Below are positions 1 to 6,172 of a DNA stretch of 8,513 nucleotides, piece by piece (within the stretch, counting starts at the first letter, position 1; each line of letters opens with the position of its first letter). The notes under the pieces were generated by a model, which did not search any database, had not been told where the DNA came from, and saw only the letters and a program-made list of their open reading frames with translations. The DNA is from Roseovarius sp. (GTDB taxonomy: Bacteria; Pseudomonadota; Alphaproteobacteria; Rhodobacterales; Rhodobacteraceae), in NCBI GenBank assembly GCA_023260815.1, contig JALQUE010000057.1, positions 1-8,513 on the forward strand, given 5' to 3'. Both the position numbers and the translations under genes were made by a program.

Positions 1-1
1 C

Positions 2-1222
2 GAGTACGGTGTCTCTGGTTCCTATCTTGCGCGGGTCTGTACGTCTCTGGCTGTGCCCCGGCCTCCCGCCGGCTACTGGCAGAAGAAGGCGGTCGGAAAG
101 GCATCTCCACGACCTCCGCTGCCCCCTGCAAAGCCAGGCGATCAGCTTGTCTGGTCGGCGGATACGCCGATGGCGCGTCCCGTGACGCCCGCCGCCAGAT
201 CTTCGGTGTCGTCACCTAGTCGTGGCAGGCAACGCAAGGATGCCCGGCACCCGATCCTTCGCGGCGTCGAGCTGCATTACCGCAAGACGCGCAAGATCGA
301 CGAGTACGAGTTTCTTCGACCCTACAAGCTCCTCCTGCCGGATATCGTGACGTCCGAGACGCAGCTGCCGCGTGCATTGGACCTCGCGAATGCACTCTAC
401 GATGCATGCGAGCGGAAAGGGTATCGCGTGACCTTCGCCCCGCCTGATCAACCATTGTTTCGGGCGCAGATCGAGGAGCGCGAAGTGCCGGGGAAGGATC
501 GCAAATACGGGCGCTATTCCTGTGGGAAGATCTGGGAGCCCCACCGCCCGACCGTCGCCTATATCGGCGAGGTTCCCATCGGCCTCGCGCTTGTTGAAAT
601 GTCCGAACGGGTCGCGCTCAGATACGTCAAGGGCAAGTATGTGCGGGACGACAGTGCGGTCGTGAAGGCCGCCAGGCCGCACCAACTGGTCCACTCCTGG
701 ACGACCGAGAACGATGTTCCGTCCGGGCGCTTCCGGCTTGTCGCCTACGCGCCGCGACGAGGTGTCGACTGGTCAGCGATCTGGCAAGAGACGCCAAAGC
801 GCGGCTTGTCGTCCATGTTCCCGAGGATCGTGAAAGAGCTGGAAGCCGTCGTTCCGGACCTCAAGTCCAAGACTGCAGAAGCCGAGGCTGCGGCCATCCG
901 TAAGCAACGCGAATGGGAGGAAAGGCAGGAACGCTGGAAGCGCGAAGAGGACCGACGCAACGCGGACAAGGCCCTTGCCCAAAGCCGCGAACAGCTTTCC
1001 GAAGTGATCCGGAAATGGTCCGCCGCGATGTCGATCGAAAGCTTCTTTCGCGAAGCGGAAGAGCGACTTGCCGGCGTCGAGGCCAACAGGCGCCAGGCCT
1101 TGTCCTCTCGGCTTGATCTGGCACGGTCCATGATGGGAACGCTCGATCCGCTGGAGTTTCTGGAACAGTGGGTGGCACCGGATGAGCGTTACACGCGCCT
1201 CTATCAAGACGATCAAGATTAA
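2..1222 (+). CDS. Cargo protein with helix-turn-helix-like N-terminus and charged coiled coil; function unknown (5' partial)
   Basis: The reading frame is open to the left window edge, so the gene is partial. A GTG at 53 is the first possible start inside the window, but the 17 codons before it read EYGVSGSYLARVCTSLA and run straight into VPRPPAGYWQKKAVGK. This looks like the second half of a helix-turn-helix followed by a conserved proline/GYW linker, so the true start almost certainly lies upstream of the window. Counting from base 2, residues 1-20 are HTH-like, about 80-240 form a globular core I do not recognise (rich in R, Y and P, with segments such as YGRYSCGKIWEPHRP), and about 285-365 are a highly charged Glu/Arg/Lys-rich helix likely to be a coiled coil. 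The family occurs as uncharacterised proteins in mobile regions, as far as I recall. A DNA-binding role is inferred from the HTH-like segment only. It converges on the integrase gene with 28 bases between the stops. A defence, regulatory or maintenance function would be speculation. Confidence 0.75.
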   Translation, partial: EYGVSGSYLARVCTSLAVPRPPAGYWQKKAVGKASPRPPLPPAKPGDQLVWSADTPMARPVTPAARSSVSSPSRGRQRKDARHPILRGVELHYRKTRKIDEYEFLRPYKLLLPDIVTSETQLPRALDLANALYDACERKGYRVTFAPPDQPLFRAQIEEREVPGKDRKYGRYSCGKIWEPHRPTVAYIGEVPIGLALVEMSERVALRYVKGKYVRDDSAVVKAARPHQLVHSWTTENDVPSGRFRLVAYAPRRGVDWSAIWQETPKRGLSSMFPRIVKELEAVVPDLKSKTAEAEAAAIRKQREWEERQERWKREEDRRNADKALAQSREQLSEVIRKWSAAMSIESFFREAEERLAGVEANRRQALSSRLDLARSMMGTLDPLEFLEQWVAPDERYTRLYQDDQD

Positions 1223-1250
1223 TTTATATCAGATACTTGGTGGGCATTTC

Positions 1251-2435
1251 TCATGTGTCACCTCTAAGATTCCGAACCCGTTTGCTCCGAAGCCTGGCGG
1301 CATCTTCTCGCCGCACTGAACTTCTCTTGCGCGGCCTTGGATCCCGCGTCGTGACTTCCGCGATCCAGCTCCAGTCCTCGAACTTGTCGCCGGTCTGGCG
1401 CAGATGAGTGTAGCGCTTGAGCGACGTCCAGGATCGGTGGCCGGAAACCGCAGCCGCGTGCGGAACGTTGTAGTCGATCTCGAACAGGCGCGAGACGCCC
1501 TCGTGCCTCAGGTCGTGGAAGCGTAAGTCCTCGATCCCCAGAAATTGCGTTGCCCGAGTGAACGCAGCGCTGATTGCATCGGTGGAGTAGGGGAAGATCT
1601 GGCTCGCGTGTTTGGGCATAGCCTCGATGATCGCCAGCGCCGGATCGGGCAGGTCGCACCAGACGTCGTTGCCAATCTTCTCGCCGGGGTTCTTCATGTC
1701 GCGCACAAGGACGCGTTTGCCCTCCTTGTCGAGGTCCGCCCATTTGATCCGGGTGATCTCTTCCTGTCGCCGGGTCGAGAAGATCGCAAAGGCGATGACG
1801 CGATGCATCGGGACAGAGGAAGGACGACGGATGGAGCGGTCGAGGAAATGCGCCATCAACTGCTCGAGTTCATCCAGCGTCGGCCGCCGGTCGCGGTGGC
1901 GGCTCTTCTGCATCAGGCCCAGCCTCTTCGCGACGATCATCGCATTGCGCATTGCGCGCTCGTCCAGAGGATAGTTCCAGGCTGGGCCGGCGACGGTGAA
2001 GACCGCGCTGAGATGGGAGAGGTAGTTCGACACGGTTTGCGGCGAGACACCGGTATTCAGCTTCTCCTTCGCGAAGGCCACGATATCGGCGCTGTCGATC
2101 TGGGCACAGAGCTTGTTCGCGATGTCGAACTCCTTGATGCTTTTCAGCACCTGCGCCTTGGTCCGACCGATTGCCTTCGCGCTGTCTTCCACATATTTGT
2201 CGATGGCGTCGCCGAGGGTCACTTCGCGGCGGCGGGTATCTCCGATGGGCAGGTTTTCGAGGGCGCCGGGCTTGGCGAGGTCCTTCTCGGGCTTCTCGAT
2301 CCAGGCCGCGGCGGTCGAGCGCAGTTCGAAGGTCCGGTTTTCGCGCCAGACGGTTTTTCCAGCCCGCCGAACGGCGATCTGGGCGAGCCAGGAGGCAGTG
2401 CCGTCTTTGCGCTTTCGCTTGATGATGGTACCCAT
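1251..2435 (-). CDS. Tyrosine recombinase / site-specific integrase of the dusA-targeting element
   Basis: 394-residue phage-type integrase that would catalyse recombination between the element and its attachment site in dusA. Residues about 1-60 look like an arm-type DNA-binding domain with basic beta strands (GTIIKRKRKDG), about 72-170 like the helical core-binding (SAM-like) domain, and about 185-345 like the catalytic domain. The catalytic set is complete: R223 (in RRQEEI), K248, H307-x-x-R310 (HDLR), H333 (GHRS) and nucleophile Y342 (LKRYTHL). The ATG at 2435 is chosen because the protein fits the family from there; the frame stays open to 3380 only because it runs antisense through dusA. 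No clear Shine-Dalgarno precedes it. After Y342 the protein carries about 50 residues, the last 30 strongly basic (PRPRKRSSVRR and following), longer than the usual tail. It lies head to head with dusA, separated by the half-site array. Confidence 0.93.
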   Translation of the reverse strand: MGTIIKRKRKDGTASWLAQIAVRRAGKTVWRENRTFELRSTAAAWIEKPEKDLAKPGALENLPIGDTRRREVTLGDAIDKYVEDSAKAIGRTKAQVLKSIKEFDIANKLCAQIDSADIVAFAKEKLNTGVSPQTVSNYLSHLSAVFTVAGPAWNYPLDERAMRNAMIVAKRLGLMQKSRHRDRRPTLDELEQLMAHFLDRSIRRPSSVPMHRVIAFAIFSTRRQEEITRIKWADLDKEGKRVLVRDMKNPGEKIGNDVWCDLPDPALAIIEAMPKHASQIFPYSTDAISAAFTRATQFLGIEDLRFHDLRHEGVSRLFEIDYNVPHAAAVSGHRSWTSLKRYTHLRQTGDKFEDWSWIAEVTTRDPRPRKRSSVRREDAARLRSKRVRNLRGDT

Positions 2436-2458
2436 GGGGTTACAACATTTGGCCCAAG

Positions 2459-2476
2459 TTACAACATTTGTTGTAA
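2459..2476. promoter_or_regulatory. Perfect 18-bp palindrome, candidate operator or recombinase site
   Basis: TTACAACA-TT-TGTTGTAA is an exact inverted repeat with 8-base arms and a 2-base centre. It is centred 32 bases upstream of the integrase start codon and just downstream of the proposed integrase -10 element, so a bound protein could block transcription initiation. The symmetry and size suit a dimeric HTH regulator. Function is inferred from position and symmetry only. Confidence 0.6.
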
Positions 2477-2505
2477 ATCCTACCCGAAATGGGCGCGATT
2501 TACAA
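2477..2505 (-). promoter_or_regulatory. Candidate sigma70-type promoter of the integrase gene
   Basis: On the minus strand, TTGTAA (2505-2500) and TAGGAT (2482-2477) are separated by exactly 17 bases; each matches the -35 or -10 consensus at 4 of 6 positions. Transcription would start near 2470, inside the palindrome, giving a leader of about 35 bases. The -35 hexamer overlaps one TTACAACA half-site. Motif match only. Confidence 0.35.
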
Positions 2506-2527
2506 CAAATGAGACAAGAACGGGCTT

Positions 2528-2532
2528 GAGGA
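2528..2532 (+). promoter_or_regulatory. Ribosome binding site that decides the dusA start
   Basis: GAGGA lies 11 bases upstream of the ATG at 2544. The alternative in-frame ATG at 2580 is preceded only by A/T-rich sequence without a Shine-Dalgarno match. This favours initiation at 2544, within the DNA attributed to the element. Confidence 0.55.
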
Positions 2533-2543
2533 TTAAGCAATAA

Positions 2544-3569
2544 ATGGCTGATAAAAATAAAAAATCCAATAATTTCAATATGCCCCTGTTGGCGGTCGCC
2601 CCTATGATGGACTGGACCGACCGGCATTGTCGGTATCTGCATCGGCTGTTGTCGCGGCGGACCTTGCTTTATACTGAGATGGTCACCGCGCCGGCATTGG
2701 TGCGCGGGGGGGCTCTGCATCTGCTGGACTATTCTGCGCAAGAGCATCCCGTCGCGCTCCAACTTGGCGGGTCCGATCCCCGGGAACTGGCGCAGGCGGC
2801 CCGAATGGGGGCCGAGGCAGGCTATGATGAGATCAACCTGAATGTGGGCTGTCCGAGTGACCGGGTGCAGTCGGGGACATTCGGTGCGGTGCTGATGAAG
2901 GATCCCGGGCTGGTTGCCGACTGCTGTGCCGCGATGATCGAGGCATGCTCTGTCGAGGTGACGGTCAAATGCCGGATCGGCGTCGACGATCAAGACCCTG
3001 AAGAGGTGCTTCCGGAATTTCTGGCCCGTGTCGGTGCGGCGGGGGTGCAGCGGTTTACCATCCACGCGCGCAAGGCGTGGCTTCAGGGGCTTTCTCCCAA
3101 GCAAAACAGGGACATACCGCCGCTTGATTACGATCTGGTTCTGCGCATGAAGGCGCTGTTTCCGGGTCTTCACCTGTCGATCAATGGCGGGATCGAGACA
3201 CTTGATCAGGCGCGCGGATTTCTGGAGGCAGGGCTGGATGGCGTCATGGTGGGGCGCGCGGCCTATCACCAACCCGCCGATATCCTTTGCGCTGCCGATC
3301 GGCTCATCTTTGGCGAAGACGGGCCGGACACGACGCCCGATGAGGCGGTTCTGGCGATGGTGCCTTATATCGAAGCGCATCTGGCCGAGGGCGGACGGTT
3401 ACATCAGATCACGCGCCACATGCTTGGTCTTTTCGCAGGGCGCCCCGGCGCGCGGGCGTGGCGTCGGCTTTTGTCCGAACGTGCCACACGGCCTGACGCC
3501 GGACCTGATCTGGTCCTCGAGGCGCTGTCGCAGGTGTCGCAATCGCCGCTTGCCCGGGCCACGGGCTGA
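2544..3569 (+). CDS. dusA: tRNA-dihydrouridine(20/20a) synthase DusA, with element-derived N-terminus
   Basis: 341-residue flavoprotein that reduces uridine to dihydrouridine in the D-loop of tRNAs (U20/U20a) in the cytoplasm. Visible hallmarks are the N-terminal FMN-binding segment VAPMMDWTDRH (18-28), the active-site cysteine C103 in NVGCPSDRVQ, the HARKAWLQGLSPKQNR block typical of the DusA subfamily (174-189), the phosphate-binding segments NGGI (214-217) and GVMVGRAAY (233-241), and HQITRHMLGLF (287-297). Length is normal for DusA. The first 12 residues, MADKNKKSNNFN, are encoded by only 7 G/C in 36 bases and do not look like the rest of the gene. I infer they come from the integrated element, which replaces the original 5' end. 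The ATG at 2544 has a Shine-Dalgarno; ATG 2580 is the alternative. The gene is uninterrupted, so it is probably functional, with a new leader. Confidence 0.95.
   Translation: MADKNKKSNNFNMPLLAVAPMMDWTDRHCRYLHRLLSRRTLLYTEMVTAPALVRGGALHLLDYSAQEHPVALQLGGSDPRELAQAARMGAEAGYDEINLNVGCPSDRVQSGTFGAVLMKDPGLVADCCAAMIEACSVEVTVKCRIGVDDQDPEEVLPEFLARVGAAGVQRFTIHARKAWLQGLSPKQNRDIPPLDYDLVLRMKALFPGLHLSINGGIETLDQARGFLEAGLDGVMVGRAAYHQPADILCAADRLIFGEDGPDTTPDEAVLAMVPYIEAHLAEGGRLHQITRHMLGLFAGRPGARAWRRLLSERATRPDAGPDLVLEALSQVSQSPLARATG
2580..2630. other. Likely attachment-site junction (attR-type) within the 5' end of dusA
   Basis: Base composition changes abruptly here, from AT-rich element sequence to GC-rich conserved dusA. 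The conserved block coding for VAPMMDWTDR (about 2595-2624) is the part of dusA where integration cores of known dusA elements lie. The core cannot be delimited because the other copy is outside the window. Confidence 0.5.
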
Positions 3570-3576
3570 ACGCGCA

Positions 3577-3617
3577 ACCGGCCTCTTGGACAAGAACGCC
3601 CGGTAACCTGCTTTTCC
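3577..3617 (+). terminator. Weak candidate terminator after dusA
   Basis: Two nested inverted repeats follow the dusA stop: ACCGG (3577-3581) with CCGGT (3600-3604) outside, and TCTT with AAGA inside. A short T-rich stretch (CTTTTCC) comes 7 bases later. The stems are short and the T tract is poor, so this may be fortuitous. Confidence 0.25.
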
Positions 3618-3673
3618 TGCGCTGTGGCGCGGTGTAAGCGTGGGCATCATATCTTCAAACAAGGCCATTCGTC

Positions 3674-4498
3674 ATGCCCGATACTCTGTTGCTCATAGAG
3701 ATGCTTGCCATGCTGCTGGTCATCGGAGCCTTCGCAGGGGTTCTGGCCGGGCTGTTGGGCGTTGGTGGCGGCATCGTGCTGGTGCCCTCCTTTTTCTATG
3801 CATTTCATACGCTTGGCTATGGTGGTCCGCAGCTTATGCAGATCTGTCTGGCCACGTCTCTGGCCACGATCAGCGTAACATCCCTGCGCTCGGTGCTGAG
3901 CCATCACAAAAAAGGGGCCGTGGATTGGGACATTCTCAAGACATGGGCGCCCGGGATTGCATTGGGCGCTGTCGTGGGGGTTCTGGTCGCCGCCAGTTTG
4001 AAATCGAGCACGCTGCAGGGGATATTTGGCGTTCTGGGGTTGATTGTCGGCCTTTATCTGGGGCTTGGACGTGCGCATTGGCGTCTGGGGCCGCAGATGC
4101 CGACAGGCGTGACGCGGGCGCTGATGTCGCCCGTCCTGGGCTTTTTGTCGGTGTTGATGGGCATTGGCGGCGGCAGCTTCGGGGTGCCGATCATGAGCCT
4201 TTACGGCGTCCCGATTCACCGTGCGGTGGCCACGGCTGCGGGCTTCGGTATGTCGATCGCCGTGCCGTCGGTCGTGGGGTTCCTGTTTCTCGAGATCGCC
4301 GCCGAGAATCGCCCTCCGCTGACCTTTGGCGCGGTCAATCTGGTGGCTTTCGTGACCGTTATCGCGATGACGCTGATCACCGCGCCCTGGGGGGTGAAGC
4401 TTGCGCATGCGATGGACCCCAAGCCACTCAAACGCATCTTCGCGGTTTTCCTGACGGTTGTGGCGCTCAACATGCTGCGCAAATCCCTGGGATGGTAG
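3674..4498 (+). CDS. TauE/SafE-family integral membrane anion exporter
   Basis: 274-residue, strongly hydrophobic protein with about 8 predicted membrane segments in the inner membrane. It shows the internal duplication typical of the TauE/SafE (former DUF81) family: LLGVGGGIVLVP (27-38) in the first half and LMGIGGGSFGVP (161-172) in the second, each at the start of a repeat. Members have been linked to export of sulfite, sulfoacetate and other organosulfur anions, but the substrate cannot be read from the sequence. The ATG at 3674 is preceded by AAGG at 3661-3664, 9 bases away, and begins directly before the first membrane helix. Its stop overlaps the start of the downstream dioxygenase gene, so the two are probably co-translated. 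It begins 104 bases after dusA and may have its own promoter. Confidence 0.9.
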   Translation: MPDTLLLIEMLAMLLVIGAFAGVLAGLLGVGGGIVLVPSFFYAFHTLGYGGPQLMQICLATSLATISVTSLRSVLSHHKKGAVDWDILKTWAPGIALGAVVGVLVAASLKSSTLQGIFGVLGLIVGLYLGLGRAHWRLGPQMPTGVTRALMSPVLGFLSVLMGIGGGSFGVPIMSLYGVPIHRAVATAAGFGMSIAVPSVVGFLFLEIAAENRPPLTFGAVNLVAFVTVIAMTLITAPWGVKLAHAMDPKPLKRIFAVFLTVVALNMLRKSLGW

Positions 4499-5280
4499 AG
4501 GCGTTGCTGCAGAACGGCTGGGAGCACTTTCCCGCCGACCCCGAGGTCGCTGCATGGGCCGGGGTGGCGCGTGCGGTGGCCCGCCACCGGGTCAGCGACC
4601 CCGCCGAGCGCGCCCGTTGGCTGCGATGCGGCGGCACATGGTTTGTCGGTGTCGATACGTTGCCCAATGACGCGGACGGCGCCGTTGCCGACAGTGGGCC
4701 GTTGCGGGGGCGCGCGTTTGATGCGGCGCGTGGACTTTATGGGGATCTGGCGCTGCATCGCGGGCAGGTTTCGGTCACCTATCCCGGCTATCCGCACAGA
4801 TCCGACGCCGAAGGAGAGGCCGCGTTCCGCTACAGGCTCAAACGGGATGCCGCGCATGTCGATGGGCTTTTGGCTGTGGGCTTGGATCGTCGCCGGATGC
4901 TCAAGGAGCGCCACGCCTATATCCTGGGTCTGCCGCTGTCCGAAACCGGCCCCGGCGCAAGCCCCATGGTGGTCTGGGAGGGCAGCCACCATGTGATGCG
5001 CGACATGTTCGCCGAAGCGCTGGCCCAACGGCCCGAAGCCGACTGGGCCGACATCGACCTGACCGAGATCTATCAGGCCACCCGCCGCAAGGTCTTTGAA
5101 ACCTGCAAGCGCGTCGAAATCCCTGCCAATCCCGGCGAGGCGTATCTGGTTCATCGCTTCGCCCTGCATGGCGTGGCACCATGGGCCGAGGGCGCGACCG
5201 CATCGCCAGAAGGCCGGATGATCGCGTATTTTCGGCCTGAACTGCTGCCGGGAAACCGCGACTGGCTTGAGCGTCCCTGA
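4492..5280 (+). CDS. Putative 2-oxoglutarate/Fe(II) dioxygenase, phytanoyl-CoA hydroxylase-like
   Basis: 262-residue soluble protein resembling the PhyH-like branch of non-haem iron dioxygenases. The expected metal triad can be placed: H122 and D124 in RDAAHVDGLL (H-x-D), and the distal histidine H226 in HRFALHGVAPW. R242 in GRMIAYFRPEL is in the right place to bind the 2-oxoglutarate carboxylate, 16 residues after the distal histidine. Between them, VVWEGSHHVM (160-169) resembles the usual GSH segment of this fold. The substrate is unknown; similar uncharacterised proteins occur in Rhodobacterales, as I recall. The start ATG (4492) lies inside the end of the exporter gene (ATGGTAG), an overlap of 7 bases, and there is no strong separate Shine-Dalgarno, which points to translational coupling. 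The frame extends upstream to 3640 only as an antiphase shadow of the exporter. Family assignment is by motif, so moderately sure. Confidence 0.75.
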   Translation: MVEALLQNGWEHFPADPEVAAWAGVARAVARHRVSDPAERARWLRCGGTWFVGVDTLPNDADGAVADSGPLRGRAFDAARGLYGDLALHRGQVSVTYPGYPHRSDAEGEAAFRYRLKRDAAHVDGLLAVGLDRRRMLKERHAYILGLPLSETGPGASPMVVWEGSHHVMRDMFAEALAQRPEADWADIDLTEIYQATRRKVFETCKRVEIPANPGEAYLVHRFALHGVAPWAEGATASPEGRMIAYFRPELLPGNRDWLERP

Positions 5281-5343
5281 TGCGTTGCGGCCTTAACCAG
5301 GGGCGTCAGTGAAAAGTGGACTGCCTGTCACGATGAACTGAAG

Positions 5344-5379
5344 CACAGCGGTTCACGCATGGCTGTGGTCCAGCTTTTT
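5344..5379 (+). terminator. Weak candidate terminator between converging genes
   Basis: CACAGC (5344-5349) and GCTGTG (5362-5367) can form a 6-bp stem with a 12-base loop, followed 7 bases later by TTTTT (5375-5379). It lies downstream of the dioxygenase stop. The stem is short and the T run displaced, so this is a guess. Confidence 0.25.
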
Positions 5380-5425
5380 CGCGACACGCTTTTGACGGGT
5401 CAACTGGTGCAACGCGCTGTCGTGC

Positions 5426-5467
5426 TGGTCAGTCGTGAGTGGTCAGCATTGGGTGGTCAGTGTTGCG
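5426..5467. repeat. Three direct repeats with exact 14-base period
   Basis: TGGTCAG begins at 5426, 5440 and 5454. The three 14-base units share 10 of 14 positions (TGGTCAG, then TG at positions 11-12 and G at 14). The third unit overlaps the last codons and stop of the DUF1289 gene; the other two lie in its 3' flank. No function is apparent. Confidence 0.7.
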
Positions 5468-5699
5468 TGCGTTTCAAACGGGCGGCGCGGCCACCGCGCC
5501 GCTTGGCCAGTCCGGGGGCGCGGTCGGGCAGGGCGGCCATGATCTCGCGCCGCTCGGTGTTGTCCATACGGGACCACCGCGAGATTTCGTCCATGGTGCG
5601 ATAGCACCCGGTGCAAATCCGCGCCTCTGGATGCACCACGCAGATGCGGACGCAGGGGCTTTCGATCTCGTCTCTGGTCCAGATCTTGTCGTCTTTCAC
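5457..5699 (-). CDS. DUF1289 domain protein, small four-cysteine protein
   Basis: 80-residue protein of the DUF1289 family, whose function is not established. Its core SPCVRICVVHPEARICTGC carries C16, C20, C29 and C32 (C-x3-C-x8-C-x2-C), a pattern that could hold a metal ion or an iron-sulfur cluster. The tryptophan-containing segment DEISRWSRMDNTER (37-50) is the second family hallmark. The C-terminal 20 residues are basic (KRRGGRAARLKR). The start is a GTG at 5699, supported by GAGGG (plus-strand 5711-5707) with 7 bases between. The GTGA overlap with the ruvX stop shows coupling. Last gene of the ccmI-ruvX-DUF1289 operon. Confidence 0.88.
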   Translation of the reverse strand: MKDDKIWTRDEIESPCVRICVVHPEARICTGCYRTMDEISRWSRMDNTERREIMAALPDRAPGLAKRRGGRAARLKRTQH

Positions 5700-6172
5700 T
5701 GCGCGGCCCTCATATGCGTCATCCGATCCAACACGCCTTGCAGGATATAGGACGCGGCGACATTGTCGATAACCTCGGCGCGACGCTTTCGTGTCGTATC
5801 CGCCTCAAGCAAAGCGCGTTCTGCCGCAACCGTCGACAATCTCTCGTCCCAGAAGGTGATCGGCAGATCTGTCAGCCCCTCCAGATTGCGGGCAAAGGCG
5901 CGTGTCGACTGACAGCGCGACCCTTCCGATCCATCCATGTTGCGGGGCAGGCCAAGCACAAGGCCTGCCACGTCGCGGTCCGTCGCAATCTCCAGCAGGC
6001 GGGCGGCATCGACCGAGAATTTCTTGCGCTTGATGGTTTCGGTCGGGGTGGCGACCGACAGCAACCGGTCGGATATCGCCACGCCGATCGTCTTGGTGCC
6101 CAGATCCAGCCCCATGACGGGGCGTCCTTTTGGCAGGGTCAGGGCAAACGCATCAATCGTGTCGCAGATCAT
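5696..6172 (-). CDS. ruvX: RuvX/YqgF-family protein (putative Holliday junction resolvase, pre-16S rRNA nuclease)
   Basis: 158-residue RNase H-fold protein. Its homologue in E. coli (YqgF) acts in maturation of the 5' end of 16S rRNA, and the family was also proposed to resolve Holliday junctions. The acidic catalytic residues are present: D23 in MGLDLGTKTIGVAISD, E110 in FWDERLST and D136 in IDNVAASYIL. The loop LGLPRNMDGSEG (73-84) is also typical. Length is normal. The ATG at 6172 overlaps the ccmI stop (ATGA), with no clear Shine-Dalgarno, so it likely depends on coupling to ccmI. About 18 residues precede the first beta strand, slightly more than in many homologues; no better internal start is evident. 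Its stop overlaps the DUF1289 start by 4 bases. Confidence 0.93.
   Translation of the reverse strand: MICDTIDAFALTLPKGRPVMGLDLGTKTIGVAISDRLLSVATPTETIKRKKFSVDAARLLEIATDRDVAGLVLGLPRNMDGSEGSRCQSTRAFARNLEGLTDLPITFWDERLSTVAAERALLEADTTRKRRAEVIDNVAASYILQGVLDRMTHMRAAQ

Larger units (their letters stand above)
2440..2507. repeat. Array of four TTACAACA half-sites between integrase and dusA
   Basis: The 8-mer TTACAACA occurs at 2440-2447, 2459-2466 and 2500-2507 on the + strand and at 2469-2476 on the - strand. The first two copies lie in a longer 13-base direct repeat, GTTACAACATTTG (2439-2451 and 2458-2470), 19 bases apart. Four copies of one 8-mer within 68 bases is far beyond chance. Beside an integrase gene and an attachment site, the likely roles are integrase or excisionase arm-type binding sites, or operators for a repressor of the integrase. 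The sequence does not decide between these. Confidence 0.8.
1..2600. mobile_element. Right-hand end of a dusA-integrated genomic island or prophage (left end outside window)
   Basis: A tyrosine recombinase gene sits directly beside the 5' end of dusA and is transcribed away from it, which is the known layout of elements that integrate into the 5' end of dusA. The spacer between them and the first 36 bases of the dusA reading frame are much richer in A/T than the flanking genes; the frame becomes typical host-like DusA sequence from about position 2583. I infer that everything left of roughly 2580-2620 is element DNA. Only one cargo gene and the integrase are visible, with no phage structural or conjugation genes, so prophage and non-phage island cannot be told apart. 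The exact right boundary is an estimate, because the matching left-end copy of the attachment core is not in the window. Confidence 0.72.

Noticed and set aside
2439..2511. CRISPR-like array
   Set aside because: The repeats are only 8-13 bases, irregularly spaced and partly inverted; they fit binding sites, not CRISPR repeats and spacers.
1545..2543. 332-residue open frame on the + strand
   Set aside because: It lies opposite the integrase, which has full catalytic motifs; a shadow frame caused by GC-rich codon use.
2436..3380. Upstream extension of the integrase frame, giving a 709-residue fusion protein
   Set aside because: This stretch is antisense to dusA and the spacer, is rich in His/Arg/Pro like a shadow frame, and the integrase family start fits the ATG at 2435.
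3640..4491. Upstream extension of the dioxygenase frame (546 residues in total)
   Set aside because: It overlaps the well-supported TauE/SafE exporter in another frame and has a low-complexity Gly/Arg-rich composition. The dioxygenase begins at 4492.
3647..4555. 302-residue open frame on the - strand
   Set aside because: Antisense to the exporter and rich in His/Gln/Arg without any recognisable domain.
4216..5169. 317-residue open frame on the - strand
   Set aside because: Antisense to the exporter and dioxygenase; no domain, and the + strand genes are coupled and carry motifs.
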